From assembly GCF_009745975.1 (NCBI RefSeq), contig NZ_WHOL01000100.1, positions 22,061 to 86,060 of the forward strand: a stretch of 64,000 nucleotides of DNA, written 5' to 3'. Of this stretch, positions 55,182 to 64,000 are shown piece by piece. This DNA comes from Actinokineospora pegani (lineage in GTDB: Bacteria > Actinomycetota > Actinomycetes > Mycobacteriales > Pseudonocardiaceae). The notes under the pieces are model-generated. The model did not search any database. It was not told the origin of the DNA and was given only the letters and a program-made list of their open reading frames with translations. How positions within the stretch are numbered: the stretch's first letter is position 1; each line of letters starts with the position of its first letter. The position numbers and the translations under genes are program-made.

Positions 55182-55685
55182 ATGGACAACGCCACTTACC
55201 TCGACGTCGCCCTGCGCCTGGCCAACGCGGACCTGGCCACCGTCGACGACCTGCGCGCCGCCCTGCACGACGAGCCGTGGTGGGCCGACCGCTGCACTGA
55301 CGACGACCTGGCAGGCCTCCGCGCGGTCCGCGACGCCCTGCGCGCGGCCCTGGGCGCGGCCGTCGACGGCGACGGCGACGGCGTGCTCAGCCGGGTGAAC
55401 GCCCTGCTGTCCGCCCACCCGCCCCAGCCCCGCCTGTCCGGGCACTCCGGCTCCTGGCACATCCACGTCGCCTCGGCCGAGGCGCCCCCGGCCCGCGAGG
55501 TCGCCGCCGCCGCCGCGTGGGGCCTGGCCCAGGCGGTGGTCGACCTCGGCACCGCCCGCTGGGGCCGCTGCGCCGCCTGCCCCAACTACTTCGTCGACTC
55601 CTCCACCAACCGCGCCAAGCGCTTCTGCTCCCCCCGCTGCGCCAACCGGGTCCACGTCGCCGCCCACCGGTCCCGCGCGCGCTGA
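55182..55685 (+). CDS. CGNR zinc-finger (ABATE-domain) regulator
   Basis: A 167-residue protein with an N-terminal stress-induced ABATE-like helical domain (LRLANADLATVDDLRAALHD) and a C-terminal zinc finger: C-A-A-C-P-N-Y-F-V-D ... FCSPRCANRVHVAAHR, the C-G-N-R finger with Ala for Gly. These are putative transcription regulators common in actinobacteria. ATG at 55182 is used. It is divergent from dinF with repeats in the gap, so it may control dinF or itself. Confidence 0.87.
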   Translation: MDNATYLDVALRLANADLATVDDLRAALHDEPWWADRCTDDDLAGLRAVRDALRAALGAAVDGDGDGVLSRVNALLSAHPPQPRLSGHSGSWHIHVASAEAPPAREVAAAAAWGLAQAVVDLGTARWGRCAACPNYFVDSSTNRAKRFCSPRCANRVHVAAHRSRAR

Positions 55686-55784
55686 ACCCGCTCGACACGC
55701 GCCCGCTCGCGAGAGTGCGTAGGCTGGCCACGCCCCAGACCCCGGCACCCTGCGATTCGACCGCCTACCCAGCCGGGGTGCAGC

Positions 55785-56471
55785 GTGGAGTTATCGAGCA
55801 ACGGCCCGCCCGGCCACCCCGGTGGCGCACTCCTCACCCGCACGCGCCCCCGCTCGCCCGCGACCGACGGCCAGGTCGCCATCGGCTCCCTCGTGGCGGC
55901 CGCGATGGTCGACCCGCACACGGCCCGGGACCTGTTGTTCATCCGCCTGCACCCGGTGGTGCGCCGCTACTGCGACCGCAAGATGGCCACGTCGGTCCGA
56001 CGCTTCGTCGACGGGGAGGACATCACCCAGGAGGTGCTGGCCGCCGTGCACGCCCTGCTGCCCGGCTACCAGGGGCCACCGGAGCGGTTCCTCCCGATGG
56101 TCTACCGCATCGCGTCCAACAAGGTCGCCGACCACTTCCGCCACCTGGGCCGGGACCAGAGCAACCCCACCGACGACCTGCCTGCGGGCGCGTCGGAGGA
56201 ACCGGGGCCCGCGGAGTCGGCGTGCGCGGGCGAGACCCTGCGCGAACTCGGCGAACTGGTGAACAGGCTGTCGGAGCTCCAGCGCCGGGTGGTGGTGCTG
56301 CGGGTGCTCGCCGGCCTCACCTCCCGCGAGACCGGCGCCATCATCGGCGCCACCCCCGAGGCGGTCCGGGTGACCCAGCACCGCGCGCTGCAACGCCTGC
56401 GCACGTGGCTGGCCGAGACCGCGCAGGACCACGCCCAGGACCGTGTTTCGGGATCTCTTCGAGAATCGTGA
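55785..56471 (+). CDS. ECF-type sigma factor (SigD/ShbA-like)
   Basis: A 228-residue extracytoplasmic-function sigma factor. Region 2 runs about 42-115 (LLFIRLHPVVRRYCDRKM, GEDITQEVLAAVHALLPGY, FLPMVYRIASNKVADHFR) and region 4 about 160-215 (LSELQRRVVVLRVLAGLTSRETGAIIGATPEAVRVTQHRAL). No anti-sigma gene is adjacent. The GTG at 55785 gives an Arg/Pro-rich N-terminus. The last ten residues (DRVSGSLRES) are read from a repeat-like element shared with 1521-1628, so the native tail may have been replaced. Confidence 0.87.
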   Translation: MELSSNGPPGHPGGALLTRTRPRSPATDGQVAIGSLVAAAMVDPHTARDLLFIRLHPVVRRYCDRKMATSVRRFVDGEDITQEVLAAVHALLPGYQGPPERFLPMVYRIASNKVADHFRHLGRDQSNPTDDLPAGASEEPGPAESACAGETLRELGELVNRLSELQRRVVVLRVLAGLTSRETGAIIGATPEAVRVTQHRALQRLRTWLAETAQDHAQDRVSGSLRES

Positions 56472-56500
56472 TCTGGCGCGCACGGCTTCGAGGCCACGCC

Positions 56501-56503
<3 letters not shown>
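56439..56503. repeat. Second copy of the MITE-like junction element
   Basis: The sequence from ACCGTGTTTCGG to CACGCCCTA parallels the 1521-1631 element: both carry CCGT-x-TTTCGG, TCGTGATC near the middle and CGGC-TTTCGAG...ACG-CCTA at the right end. It overlaps the end of the sigma gene and supplies the TAG stop of the convergent ATPase gene. No matching target duplication is visible. Confidence 0.4.
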
Positions 56504-57580
<1,077 letters not shown>

Positions 57581-57601
57581 TGCTGTGAGCCCTTTCCGCG
57601 C

Positions 57602-58510
57602 TTATTTGCCCGCGCCGAGCGTGAGACCGGTGATGATCCGCCGGGCCAGGAGGAGGTAGAGCACGAGCATGGGCAGGACGACGATGGCCACGCCCGCGAC
57701 GAGGCCGCCGTACTCCGACTGGTAGCTGGCCGCGCTGTTGAACGCGAACAGCGCCCTGGCGAGGGTGAAGTTGGCGTTCTCGTTGAGGAACACGATCGAG
57801 AGCAGCGTCTCGTTCCACAGCCCGATCGCGTTGAGGATCAGCGCCGTGATCAGCCCGCCGCGGGCCAGCGGCAGCATGATGGTGAAGAAGGTGCGCGACG
57901 GCGACGCCCCGTCGATGGCCGCCGCCTCCTCCAGCTCGTCGGGCAGCGAGCGGAAGAAGCCGGTCAGCAGGAACACGGTGAACGGCAACGACAGCGCGAC
58001 GTAGATGAGGAACAGTCCGAACAGGTCGTTGGTGAGGTCGAACTCCGCCATGCCGATGAACAGCGGGATCACCACGGTCTGGAACGGGATGCCCATGCCG
58101 ATGGCGAACAGGTTCGTCAGCCCGCCCGACCCGCGCACGCCCAGCCGGGTCAGCGCGTAGGCGGCGGGCGCGGCCAGCAGCACGATCACCACCGAGGCCA
58201 CCGCCACCAGCACGACGGTGATCAGGAACGCCCGGCCGAAACCGGCGTTGTCCCAGGCGTAGAGCAGGTTCCGGAACGGCTGCCCGCGCTCGAACCACGT
58301 CCGCGGCAGGGCGAAGGGCTTGGTGAAGATCTCGATCGGCGTCTTGAACGCCGCGGCCACCAGCCAGTACAGGACGAGGACGTTGAGCGCGGTGAACAGC
58401 CACACCACCGCCATGCCCAGCGCGCGCAGCGGGCTCAGGCCGCGCGCGGTGGGCGCGGGCTTGGGCTTGCGCGGCGGGGTCCGCTTCCCCGCGGGAGCCG
58501 TCGTGGTCAT
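57602..58510 (-). CDS. Carbohydrate ABC transporter permease (MalG-like)
   Basis: A 302-residue inner-membrane subunit with six helices and the EAA loop EEAAAIDGASPSRTFFTIMLPL (about 205-226), which docks on the ATPase. An N-terminal Pro/Lys-rich cytoplasmic stretch precedes helix 1. It forms the channel together with the permease encoded just upstream (9-bp gap). Substrate inferred only from the operon type. Confidence 0.92.
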   Translation of the reverse strand: MTTTAPAGKRTPPRKPKPAPTARGLSPLRALGMAVVWLFTALNVLVLYWLVAAAFKTPIEIFTKPFALPRTWFERGQPFRNLLYAWDNAGFGRAFLITVVLVAVASVVIVLLAAPAAYALTRLGVRGSGGLTNLFAIGMGIPFQTVVIPLFIGMAEFDLTNDLFGLFLIYVALSLPFTVFLLTGFFRSLPDELEEAAAIDGASPSRTFFTIMLPLARGGLITALILNAIGLWNETLLSIVFLNENANFTLARALFAFNSAASYQSEYGGLVAGVAIVVLPMLVLYLLLARRIITGLTLGAGK

Positions 58511-58519
58511 CGTCGCCCC

Positions 58520-59458
58520 TCAGTACTGGATCACGTCGCGGCGCATCAGCCTGCGCAGCGCCACGACCAGGACGGACACCAGCAGGATCATCACGACCGC
58601 CGCCGCGCAGGCCGTGCCGTACGCGGGCGCGCCCTGGTCGCCGAAGGAGCGGTCGAACACGAACACGCCCAGCGTCCAGGAGCGGATCGGCGGCGAGTAC
58701 GTGCCCGGCCCGGCCAGCACGAACACCAACTCGAAGATCTTCACCGCGCTGATCGTCCACAGCACCCCGGCCACGCCGACCACGTCCCAGGTCAGCGGGA
58801 GCGTGACGTGCCGGAACTTCTGCCACGGGGTGGCGCCCGCGATGTCGGAGTCCTCGTAGAGGTAGGGCGGGATGCGGTCGACCGCGGCCATCAGGATGGT
58901 GATGTAGAAGCCGGAGCTGGCCCAGATCAGGCAGCCGGTGACCACCCAGGTGATGTTCTCCGGGGCCAGGAACTTCACCGCGTCGATCCCCACGGACTCC
59001 AGCAGGTAGTTCGCCAGCCCCTGCCGGTTGGGGCGGTACACCAGGATGATGCCGAAGAACATGCCCAGCGCGATCGGCGCGACGATGTTGGGGAAGAACA
59101 GGATCGCGCGCACGACCTTGCCGCCGCGCATCTCGCGCAGCACCATCGTGAACAGGAACGCCAGCAGGAACGTCCCCACCCCGCCGACCACGATGTAGAG
59201 CAGGGTGTTGAGGAACGAGTACCGGAAGGCGTCGGAGGCGATCAGCTCGCTGTAGTTGGCCAGGCCGGTGAACTCGGGGGTGTCGCCCGCGCCCGACCAG
59301 TCCGTGAAGCCCAGCACCACGGTCGCGACCGTGGGCACCAGCAGGAACAGCACGTACAGCGCGACCGCGGGCAGGAAGAACGGGAAGAACAGCCGCTTCT
59401 TGCGCGCCAGGTGGGCGCCCGGGGCGGGAGGCCGCCCGGGCGCCGTCGCCGTGCTCAT
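58520..59458 (-). CDS. Carbohydrate ABC transporter permease (MalF-like)
   Basis: A 312-residue permease with six helices and the EAA-type loop LYEDSDIAGATPWQKFRHVTLPL (about 210-232). Its first helix is FFPFFLPAVALYVLFLLVPTV. ATG at 59458 shares its A with the TGA stop of the binding-protein gene (TGATG), so expression is coupled. It pairs with the next permease to make the heterodimeric channel. Confidence 0.92.
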   Translation of the reverse strand: MSTATAPGRPPAPGAHLARKKRLFFPFFLPAVALYVLFLLVPTVATVVLGFTDWSGAGDTPEFTGLANYSELIASDAFRYSFLNTLLYIVVGGVGTFLLAFLFTMVLREMRGGKVVRAILFFPNIVAPIALGMFFGIILVYRPNRQGLANYLLESVGIDAVKFLAPENITWVVTGCLIWASSGFYITILMAAVDRIPPYLYEDSDIAGATPWQKFRHVTLPLTWDVVGVAGVLWTISAVKIFELVFVLAGPGTYSPPIRSWTLGVFVFDRSFGDQGAPAYGTACAAAVVMILLVSVLVVALRRLMRRDVIQY

Positions 59459-60852
59459 CAGCCGTTCGTCTTCCAGAACTCGGCCTGCTTGGCCGCCAAC
59501 TGCCGGACGAACTCCTGCGCGGTCAGCTTGCCCTTGAGCAGGTCGTTGTTGAGCGGGTAGAACACCGACTCGACCCACTTGCCGCCCGAGAGCGCGTCGA
59601 GGCCGTCCATGAAGATGGTCTTCTCCGCGTCGGAGTCCAGCGCCGCCTTGATGTCGGTCATCGACTCCGGGGTCGGCAGGTCCGGGCGCGAGGTCAGGTT
59701 GTCGGCGACGGTGGCGATGCCGGACAGGATGTCCTTGTTCATCATGTAGGCGATGAACGCCTTGGCCGCCTCGGGGTTCTTGGCCTTCTTGGTCACCGCG
59801 AAGCCCAGCGGCAATTGCTCGACCACCCGGTGCGTGGCGCCCTCGGGCTGCGGGAACTGGAAGGTGGCGTAGGTGATCCCCTTGTCCCCGCCCTGCTTGG
59901 CCAGGTACTCGCGGGTCTCGCTGGGCGCCCAGCCGCCGAGGAAGACGTACGCCGCCTCGCCGTCGGCCCAGCGCTGCTGCACCTGCGGGAACTTCGCCGC
60001 GTCCCAGCCGTCGATGAGGTAGCCGCCCTTGGCCAGCCGCTCCACCGGCTCGGCGGCCTTGGCCAGGTTCGGGTCGGCCACCCACGCCTGCCCGGTCTTG
60101 TCCAGCGCCGCCTTCTCCAGCCCGCCCGCGCCGACGTAGCGCTCGGCGATCTGGGTGTAGAAGTAGGCGTTGTAGAAGTCGATGTCGCCGTCCTGGCTGA
60201 CGGCGGCCATGCCGTTCTCCTTGGCCTTGTCGAACAGGCCGAACAGTTCGTCGATCGACTGGGGGGCGGTGAAGTCGGTGATGAGGTCCTTGTTGAACCA
60301 CCACGCGTTGCCGATGCGCTCGTACGGGATCTCGAAGATCTTGCCGTCGGCGTCCTTGTTGGCCGGGAAGTCCCAGACGCTCCGGGGGAGCACGTCGCGG
60401 ACGGTCTTGTCGCCCTCGCCTATCTTGTAGTCGAGGACGTCCTCGACGGTCTGCGTGCCGCCCGGGGCGACGATGGCCGCCTTCACCTGCGAGACGTCCT
60501 GGTCGAACAGGTCGGGCACGTCGTCGGTGTTGAGCGCGGGGGCCAGGTTCTGGGTCAGCAGCTTGCGACCGAGCCACTGCACGTCGACCTTGACACCGGT
60601 CTTCTCGGTGAAGCAGTTCATGGCCTTGGTGAGGACCTGGCCCTGCGGCTCGTCCTTGGTCCACATGGACCAGTAGGTGAACTCGCCGCCGGTGGTGGGT
60701 TTGGTCCCGACCTCGGGACAGGGCGCGGCGAGGTACTCGTCCTTGCCCGGCAGGGCCAACGCGTCCTCGCCGCCGCCGGAGGCGCCCCCGCCACACGCGG
60801 CGAGCAGGAGCGCGGACACCGCAGCGAGTGCTGTCAGCCTGGTCGATCGCAT
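59458..60852 (-). CDS. Lipoprotein sugar-binding protein of the ABC importer
   Basis: A 464-residue extracellular binding protein with a lipoprotein signal: RSTRLTALAAVSALLLAACGGG, lipobox L-A-A-C with Cys at about 20. The mature part has the family-1 solute-binding fold (GGEFTYWSMWTKDEPQ, VQWLGRKLL, PDLFDQDVSQVKAAI). Ligand unknown; the promoter region carries a DasR-like site, pointing to amino sugars or chitobiose, while genome position recalls ugp of M. tuberculosis. ATG at 60852 is used; 60861 is possible. Confidence 0.9.
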   Translation of the reverse strand: MRSTRLTALAAVSALLLAACGGGASGGGEDALALPGKDEYLAAPCPEVGTKPTTGGEFTYWSMWTKDEPQGQVLTKAMNCFTEKTGVKVDVQWLGRKLLTQNLAPALNTDDVPDLFDQDVSQVKAAIVAPGGTQTVEDVLDYKIGEGDKTVRDVLPRSVWDFPANKDADGKIFEIPYERIGNAWWFNKDLITDFTAPQSIDELFGLFDKAKENGMAAVSQDGDIDFYNAYFYTQIAERYVGAGGLEKAALDKTGQAWVADPNLAKAAEPVERLAKGGYLIDGWDAAKFPQVQQRWADGEAAYVFLGGWAPSETREYLAKQGGDKGITYATFQFPQPEGATHRVVEQLPLGFAVTKKAKNPEAAKAFIAYMMNKDILSGIATVADNLTSRPDLPTPESMTDIKAALDSDAEKTIFMDGLDALSGGKWVESVFYPLNNDLLKGKLTAQEFVRQLAAKQAEFWKTNG

Positions 60853-60887
60853 GACCACCACCTGGTCTCGGTTGCGTGATGTTGCGC

Positions 60888-60916
60888 AGTTTGGTCAGGC
60901 ACCAAACATCTGTCAA
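60888..60916 (-). promoter_or_regulatory. Promoter and nested operator of the ABC importer operon
   Basis: TTGACA (60916-60911), 17-nt spacer, CAAACT (60893-60888). The perfect 7-5-7 palindrome GTTTGGT-CAGGC-ACCAAAC at 60889-60907 spans the spacer and -10, as for a repressor of the LacI, GntR or ROK type. No regulator gene lies in the operon. Confidence 0.65.
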
Positions 60917-60957
60917 CAATTCACGGCGGTCCTTCACACGGACAGCCGCACCACCAG

Positions 60958-60973
60958 ATTGGTTTATACCACC
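60958..60973. promoter_or_regulatory. DasR-like (dre) site candidate
   Basis: ATTGGTTTATACCACC shares 12 of 16 bases with the Streptomyces dre consensus, including the TGGT-N4-ACCA core. It lies about 45 nt upstream of the -35. It hints at control by an N-acetylglucosamine-responsive GntR regulator. Confidence 0.4.
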
Positions 60974-61020
60974 TGACCGGAAGCGGGCGCGAGGGTGCGG
61001 CCGAACCCGCCACGACGACC

Positions 61021-61067
61021 TGCGCCCGGAGCGCGTGCCCGGGTGCGGGGCACGCCCTCCGGGCGCA
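61021..61067 (-). terminator. Hairpin terminator after rbfA
   Basis: TGCGCCCGGA (61021-61030) pairs with TCCGGGCGCA (61058-61067), extended inside by GCGTGCCC/GGGCACGC. It lies about 55 nt after the rbfA stop and would end the infB-DUF503-rbfA transcript. Confidence 0.7.
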
Positions 61068-61120
61068 TGGCGACAACGTGCGTGGGGAGGCCCCTGTCGT
61101 AGGCGCCGCCCCCTGGGGGA

Positions 61121-61573
61121 TCAGTCCTCGTCCTCGTCCTCGACGCGGGGCTGCTTGTACGGGTCGGCCTCGCCCGCGGGCTTGGCGTCGACGGCCCTGG
61201 CGGCCACCTCGGCGTCGGCGGCCCTGGCCTTGGCCAGCAGCTCGTCGATGCCGCGCGCCACTTCGGGCACCTTGTCGGCGACGAACTCCAGGGTCGGGGT
61301 GAACCGGACGCCGGTGCCCTGGCCGACCAGGGTGCGCAGCCGCCCCTTGGCCTTCTCCAGCGCGGCGGCGACCCCCTGGTGGTCGGGCTCGACATCGATC
61401 TTGTCGCCGAAGACGGTGTAGTAGATCGTCGCCTCGTGCAGGTCGCCGGTGACCCGGGTGTCGGTGACGGTGACACCGGTCAGCCTGGGGTCCTTGACCT
61501 CGTGCTCCAGCGCGGAGGCCACGATCTGCGAGATGCGCTTCGCCAGCTTGCGGGCGCGGGGTGCGTCGGCCAC
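61121..61573 (-). CDS. rbfA: 30S ribosome-binding factor A
   Basis: A 150-residue KH-type assembly factor for the 30S subunit and cold adaptation: [26 protein letters not shown] at the N-terminus and [15 protein letters not shown] in the middle. The C-terminal 40 residues are Ala-rich, then very acidic (RVEDEDED), a common actinobacterial extension. GTG at 61573 follows AAGGAG. It is third in the infB-DUF503-rbfA run. Confidence 0.95.
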   Translation of the reverse strand: MADAPRARKLAKRISQIVASALEHEVKDPRLTGVTVTDTRVTGDLHEATIYYTVFGDKIDVEPDHQGVAAALEKAKGRLRTLVGQGTGVRFTPTLEFVADKVPEVARGIDELLAKARAADAEVAARAVDAKPAGEADPYKQPRVEDEDED

Positions 61574-61621
61574 GGCGCTCCTTCTTTCTCGTGCTCGGAC
61601 CACGGCGGGCCCGGGTGCTTG

Positions 61622-61915
61622 CTAATCGTCGTCGCCGAAGAGCCTGCGGCGGGCGGAGAGCAGCTCCATGTCGGTTCGGCCCACCATGAACCGCTCGCAG
61701 TTGTCGAGCACGTCGCGGACGTGCGCGGCGTCCGCGGCGACGGTGGCGACCCCGATCAGGGCCCTGCGGTGCAGCTCCAGGTGGCCGGCCTCGGACACGG
61801 CCACGTCGAACCGCTTGCGCAGCTCGGCGACGACCGGCCGCACGGCGGACCGCTTCTGCTTGAGCGAGTGGACGTCACCGAGCAGCAGGTCGAGCTCGAG
61901 CGAGCCTACGAACAC
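61622..61915 (-). CDS. DUF503 (YlxP-like) protein
   Basis: A 97-residue protein with the DUF503 pattern: FVGSLELDLLLGDVHSLKQKRSAVRPVVAELRKRF, then VAVSEAGHLELHRRALIGVATVAAD. It is nearly always encoded between infB and rbfA and is thought to help ribosome assembly or RNA binding, without firm biochemical proof. ATG at 61915 begins about 80 bp after infB. Confidence 0.92.
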   Translation of the reverse strand: MFVGSLELDLLLGDVHSLKQKRSAVRPVVAELRKRFDVAVSEAGHLELHRRALIGVATVAADAAHVRDVLDNCERFMVGRTDMELLSARRRLFGDDD

Positions 61916-61998
61916 CGGGCATCACCGTGGATGTGCTTGTGCGGAAGGGGGAGAACACCCTCGGGGCGCCCCGGCCGGGGCGCCCCGAGGGCTGAGAC

Positions 61999-64000
61999 TC
62001 ACGCGCGCGGCTTCTCGCGCATCTCGTAGGTCTCGATGATGTCGTCCACCCGCAGGTCGTTGTACGACCCGAGGGTCAGACCGCACTCGAAGCCCTCGCG
62101 GACCTCGGTCGCGTCGTCCTTGAACCGGCGCAGCGAGCTGATCGGCAGACCCTCCTGGACCACGACGCTGTCGCGGATGAGGCGGGCCTTGGTGTTCCGC
62201 CTGATCTCCCCGGAGAGGACCATGCAACCGGCGATCGTGCCGACCTTGGACGACTTGAACACGTCGCGGACCTCCGCGCGGCCAAGCTCGACCTCTTCGT
62301 AGATCGGCTTGAGCATGCCCTTGAGGGCCTGCTCGATCTCGTCGATCGCCTGGTAGATCACCGAGTAGTAGCGGACGTCGATGCCCTCGCGGTTGGCGAG
62401 CTCGGTGGCCTTGCCCTCGGCGCGGACGTTGAAGCCGATGACGATGACGTTGTCGGCGATGGCGAGGTTGATGTCGCCCTCGGTGATGCCGCCGACGCCG
62501 CGGTGGATGACCCGCAGCTCGACCTCGTCGCCCACGTCGATCTTCGTGAGCGCGTCCTCGAGTGCCTCGACGGTACCCGAGTTGTCGCCCTTGATGATCA
62601 GGTTGAGCTGGCTGGTCTCCTTCAGCGCGGCGTCGAGGTCCTCCAGGCTGATGCGCTTGCGCTTCTGCGCGTTCTGCGCGGCCCGGTTCCTGGCGGCCCG
62701 GCGCTCGGCGATCTGCCGCGCGGTCCGGTCCTCCTCCACCACGAGGAAGGTGTCGCCCGCGCCGGGCACCGACGTGAAGCCGATGACCTGCACCGGGCGC
62801 GACGGGTAGGCCTCGACGACGTCCTCGTTGAACTCGTCGACCATCCGGCGCACGCGGCCGTAGGCGTCGCCCGCGACGATGCTGTCGCCGACGCGCAGCG
62901 TGCCGCGCTGCACCAGGACGGTGGCCACCGGGCCGCGGCCGCGGTCGAGGTGCGCCTCGATCGCCACGCCCTGGGCCTCCATCTCGGGGTTGGCCCGCAG
63001 GTCCAGCGCCGCGTCCGCCGTCAGCAGGATCGCCTCGAGCAGCGCGTCGATGTTGGTGCCCTGCTTCGCCGAGATGTCGACGAACATCGTCTCGCCGCCG
63101 TACTCCTCGGCCACGAGGTTGTACTCGGTGAGCTGCTGGCGGATCTTCTGAGGGTTGGCGCCCTCCTTGTCGATCTTGTTGACCGCCACCACGACCGGCA
63201 CGTTCGCCGCCTGGGCGTGGTTGATCGCCTCGACCGTCTGCGGCATGACGCCGTCGTCGGCCGCGACCACGATCACCGCGATGTCCGTCGCCTGGGCGCC
63301 ACGGGCACGCATGGCCGTGAACGCCTCGTGACCCGGGGTGTCGATGAAGGTGATCAGGCGTTCCTTGCCCTCCAGCGACGTCGCCACCTGGTAGGCGCCG
63401 ATGTGCTGGGTGATGCCACCCGCCTCGCCCTCGTGCACGGTCGTCTTGCGGATCGTGTCGAGCAGGCGGGTCTTGCCGTGGTCGACGTGACCCATGACGG
63501 TCACGACCGGCGGGCGCGCCTCCAGGTCTTCCTCGCCACCGGCGTCCTCGCCGTAGGAGATCTTGAAGCTGTCGAGCAGCTCCCGGTCCTCCTCCTCGGG
63601 CGTGACGACCTGGATCGAGTAGTTCATCTCGGAGCCGAGCAGCTCCAGGACGTCGTCGGACACCGACTGCGTCGCGGTGACCATCTCGCCGAGGTGGAAC
63701 AGCACCTGCACCAGCGAGGCCGGGTTGGCGTTGATCTTCTCCGCGAAGTCGGTCAGCGAGGAGCCGCGCGCCAGGCGGATCGTCTCGCCACTGCCCTTGG
63801 GCAGGCGGACGCCGCCGACGCTGGGCGCCTGCATGTTGTCCATGTACTCCTGGCGCTTCTGCCGCTTCGACTTGCGACCACGCCGGGAGGGACCGCCGGG
63901 GCGGCCGAACGCGCCTGCCGCGCCGCCGCGACCGCCGCCGCCACCGGGACGACCACCGCCGCCGCGGAAACCGCCGCCACCCGCCGGGGCGCCGCCACCG
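61999..64000 (-). CDS. infB: Translation initiation factor IF-2 (N-terminus beyond the window)
   Basis: The visible 667 C-terminal residues (the reading frame continues past the right edge). From the edge inward: Gly/Arg-rich linker, basic [10 protein letters not shown], the IF2_N-like domain, then the GTPase with [17 protein letters not shown] and NKIDKEG, and domains II-IV ending KPRA. IF-2 brings initiator tRNA to the 30S subunit and promotes 50S joining. The Gly-rich linker is typical of actinobacterial IF-2. It heads the operon that continues with DUF503 and rbfA. Confidence 0.97.
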   Translation of the reverse strand, partial: GGGAPAGGGGFRGGGGRPGGGGGRGGAAGAFGRPGGPSRRGRKSKRQKRQEYMDNMQAPSVGGVRLPKGSGETIRLARGSSLTDFAEKINANPASLVQVLFHLGEMVTATQSVSDDVLELLGSEMNYSIQVVTPEEEDRELLDSFKISYGEDAGGEEDLEARPPVVTVMGHVDHGKTRLLDTIRKTTVHEGEAGGITQHIGAYQVATSLEGKERLITFIDTPGHEAFTAMRARGAQATDIAVIVVAADDGVMPQTVEAINHAQAANVPVVVAVNKIDKEGANPQKIRQQLTEYNLVAEEYGGETMFVDISAKQGTNIDALLEAILLTADAALDLRANPEMEAQGVAIEAHLDRGRGPVATVLVQRGTLRVGDSIVAGDAYGRVRRMVDEFNEDVVEAYPSRPVQVIGFTSVPGAGDTFLVVEEDRTARQIAERRAARNRAAQNAQKRKRISLEDLDAALKETSQLNLIIKGDNSGTVEALEDALTKIDVGDEVELRVIHRGVGGITEGDINLAIADNVIVIGFNVRAEGKATELANREGIDVRYYSVIYQAIDEIEQALKGMLKPIYEEVELGRAEVRDVFKSSKVGTIAGCMVLSGEIRRNTKARLIRDSVVVQEGLPISSLRRFKDDATEVREGFECGLTLGSYNDLRVDDIIETYEMREKPRA

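Overview
The window is 64 kb of very GC-rich chromosomal DNA from an actinobacterium, most likely a member of the Pseudonocardiales. Evidence: GTG/TTG starts are common; many genes have a TAnnnT box only 6-8 nt before the start codon, as expected for leaderless mRNAs; there is a WhiB protein, a SigF/SigB-type partner-switching module and a clgR-pspA-pspM cluster; and the gene order broadly follows the M. tuberculosis Rv2743c-Rv2839c core block. The order (read 5' to 3' on the minus strand from the right edge) is infB - DUF503 - rbfA ... dinF-type MATE ... truB - ribF - rpsO - pnp - M16 protease - dapB ... thyX ... dapA - RNase J ... ftsK ... pgsA - cinA - clgR - pspA - pspM. No rRNA, tRNA, CRISPR array, prophage or intact insertion sequence was seen. 

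Region 1 (1-5.0 kb) is a general-stress signalling module: a SpoIIE-type phosphatase, two STAS antagonists, two RsbW-like ATP-binding proteins, a SigF/SigB-family sigma factor and a WhiB3/WhiD-like regulator. Two near-identical SigF/B-type promoters (GTTT-N16-GGGTAW) lie in front of the anti-sigma/sigma operon and of whiB. Region 2 (5-12.8 kb) holds DNA repair (dinB, nei2), an orphan ParA, a proline-rich anchored protein, a probable ~200-nt transcript carrying a 12-codon ORF, pyrD and a uracil permease. Region 3 (12.9-18.3 kb) is envelope stress and translation: clgR, pspA and pspM with SigE-like promoters and a perfect ClgR box, then a translationally coupled rimO-pgsA-cinA string. 

Region 4 (18.5-30.2 kb) holds a lytic transglycosylase, thiolase, argA, an ArsR/VOC pair with its operator nested inside the promoter, a secreted phospholipase A2, ftsK, an acyltransferase and a SulP-carbonic anhydrase fusion. 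Region 5 (30.3-41.8 kb) holds RNase J/dapA, a Ser/Thr kinase, thyX/ACT, a ribbon-helix-helix/DUF4097 pair with three operator iterons, a YcaQ-type glycosylase and an EF-hand protein. Region 6 (41.8-55.7 kb) has a tiny cysteine-containing gene, dapB, M16 protease, pnp, rpsO, thpR, ribF, truB and two multidrug-type exporters. 

Region 7 (55.2-64 kb) places an ECF sigma factor and a complete sugar-type ABC importer operon between dinF and rbfA, where related genomes usually carry the nrnA-type DHH phosphoesterase; infB runs off the right edge. Two related short elements ending in CTA(G) sit at convergent gene junctions (1521-1628 and about 56439-56503) and look like MITE remnants.
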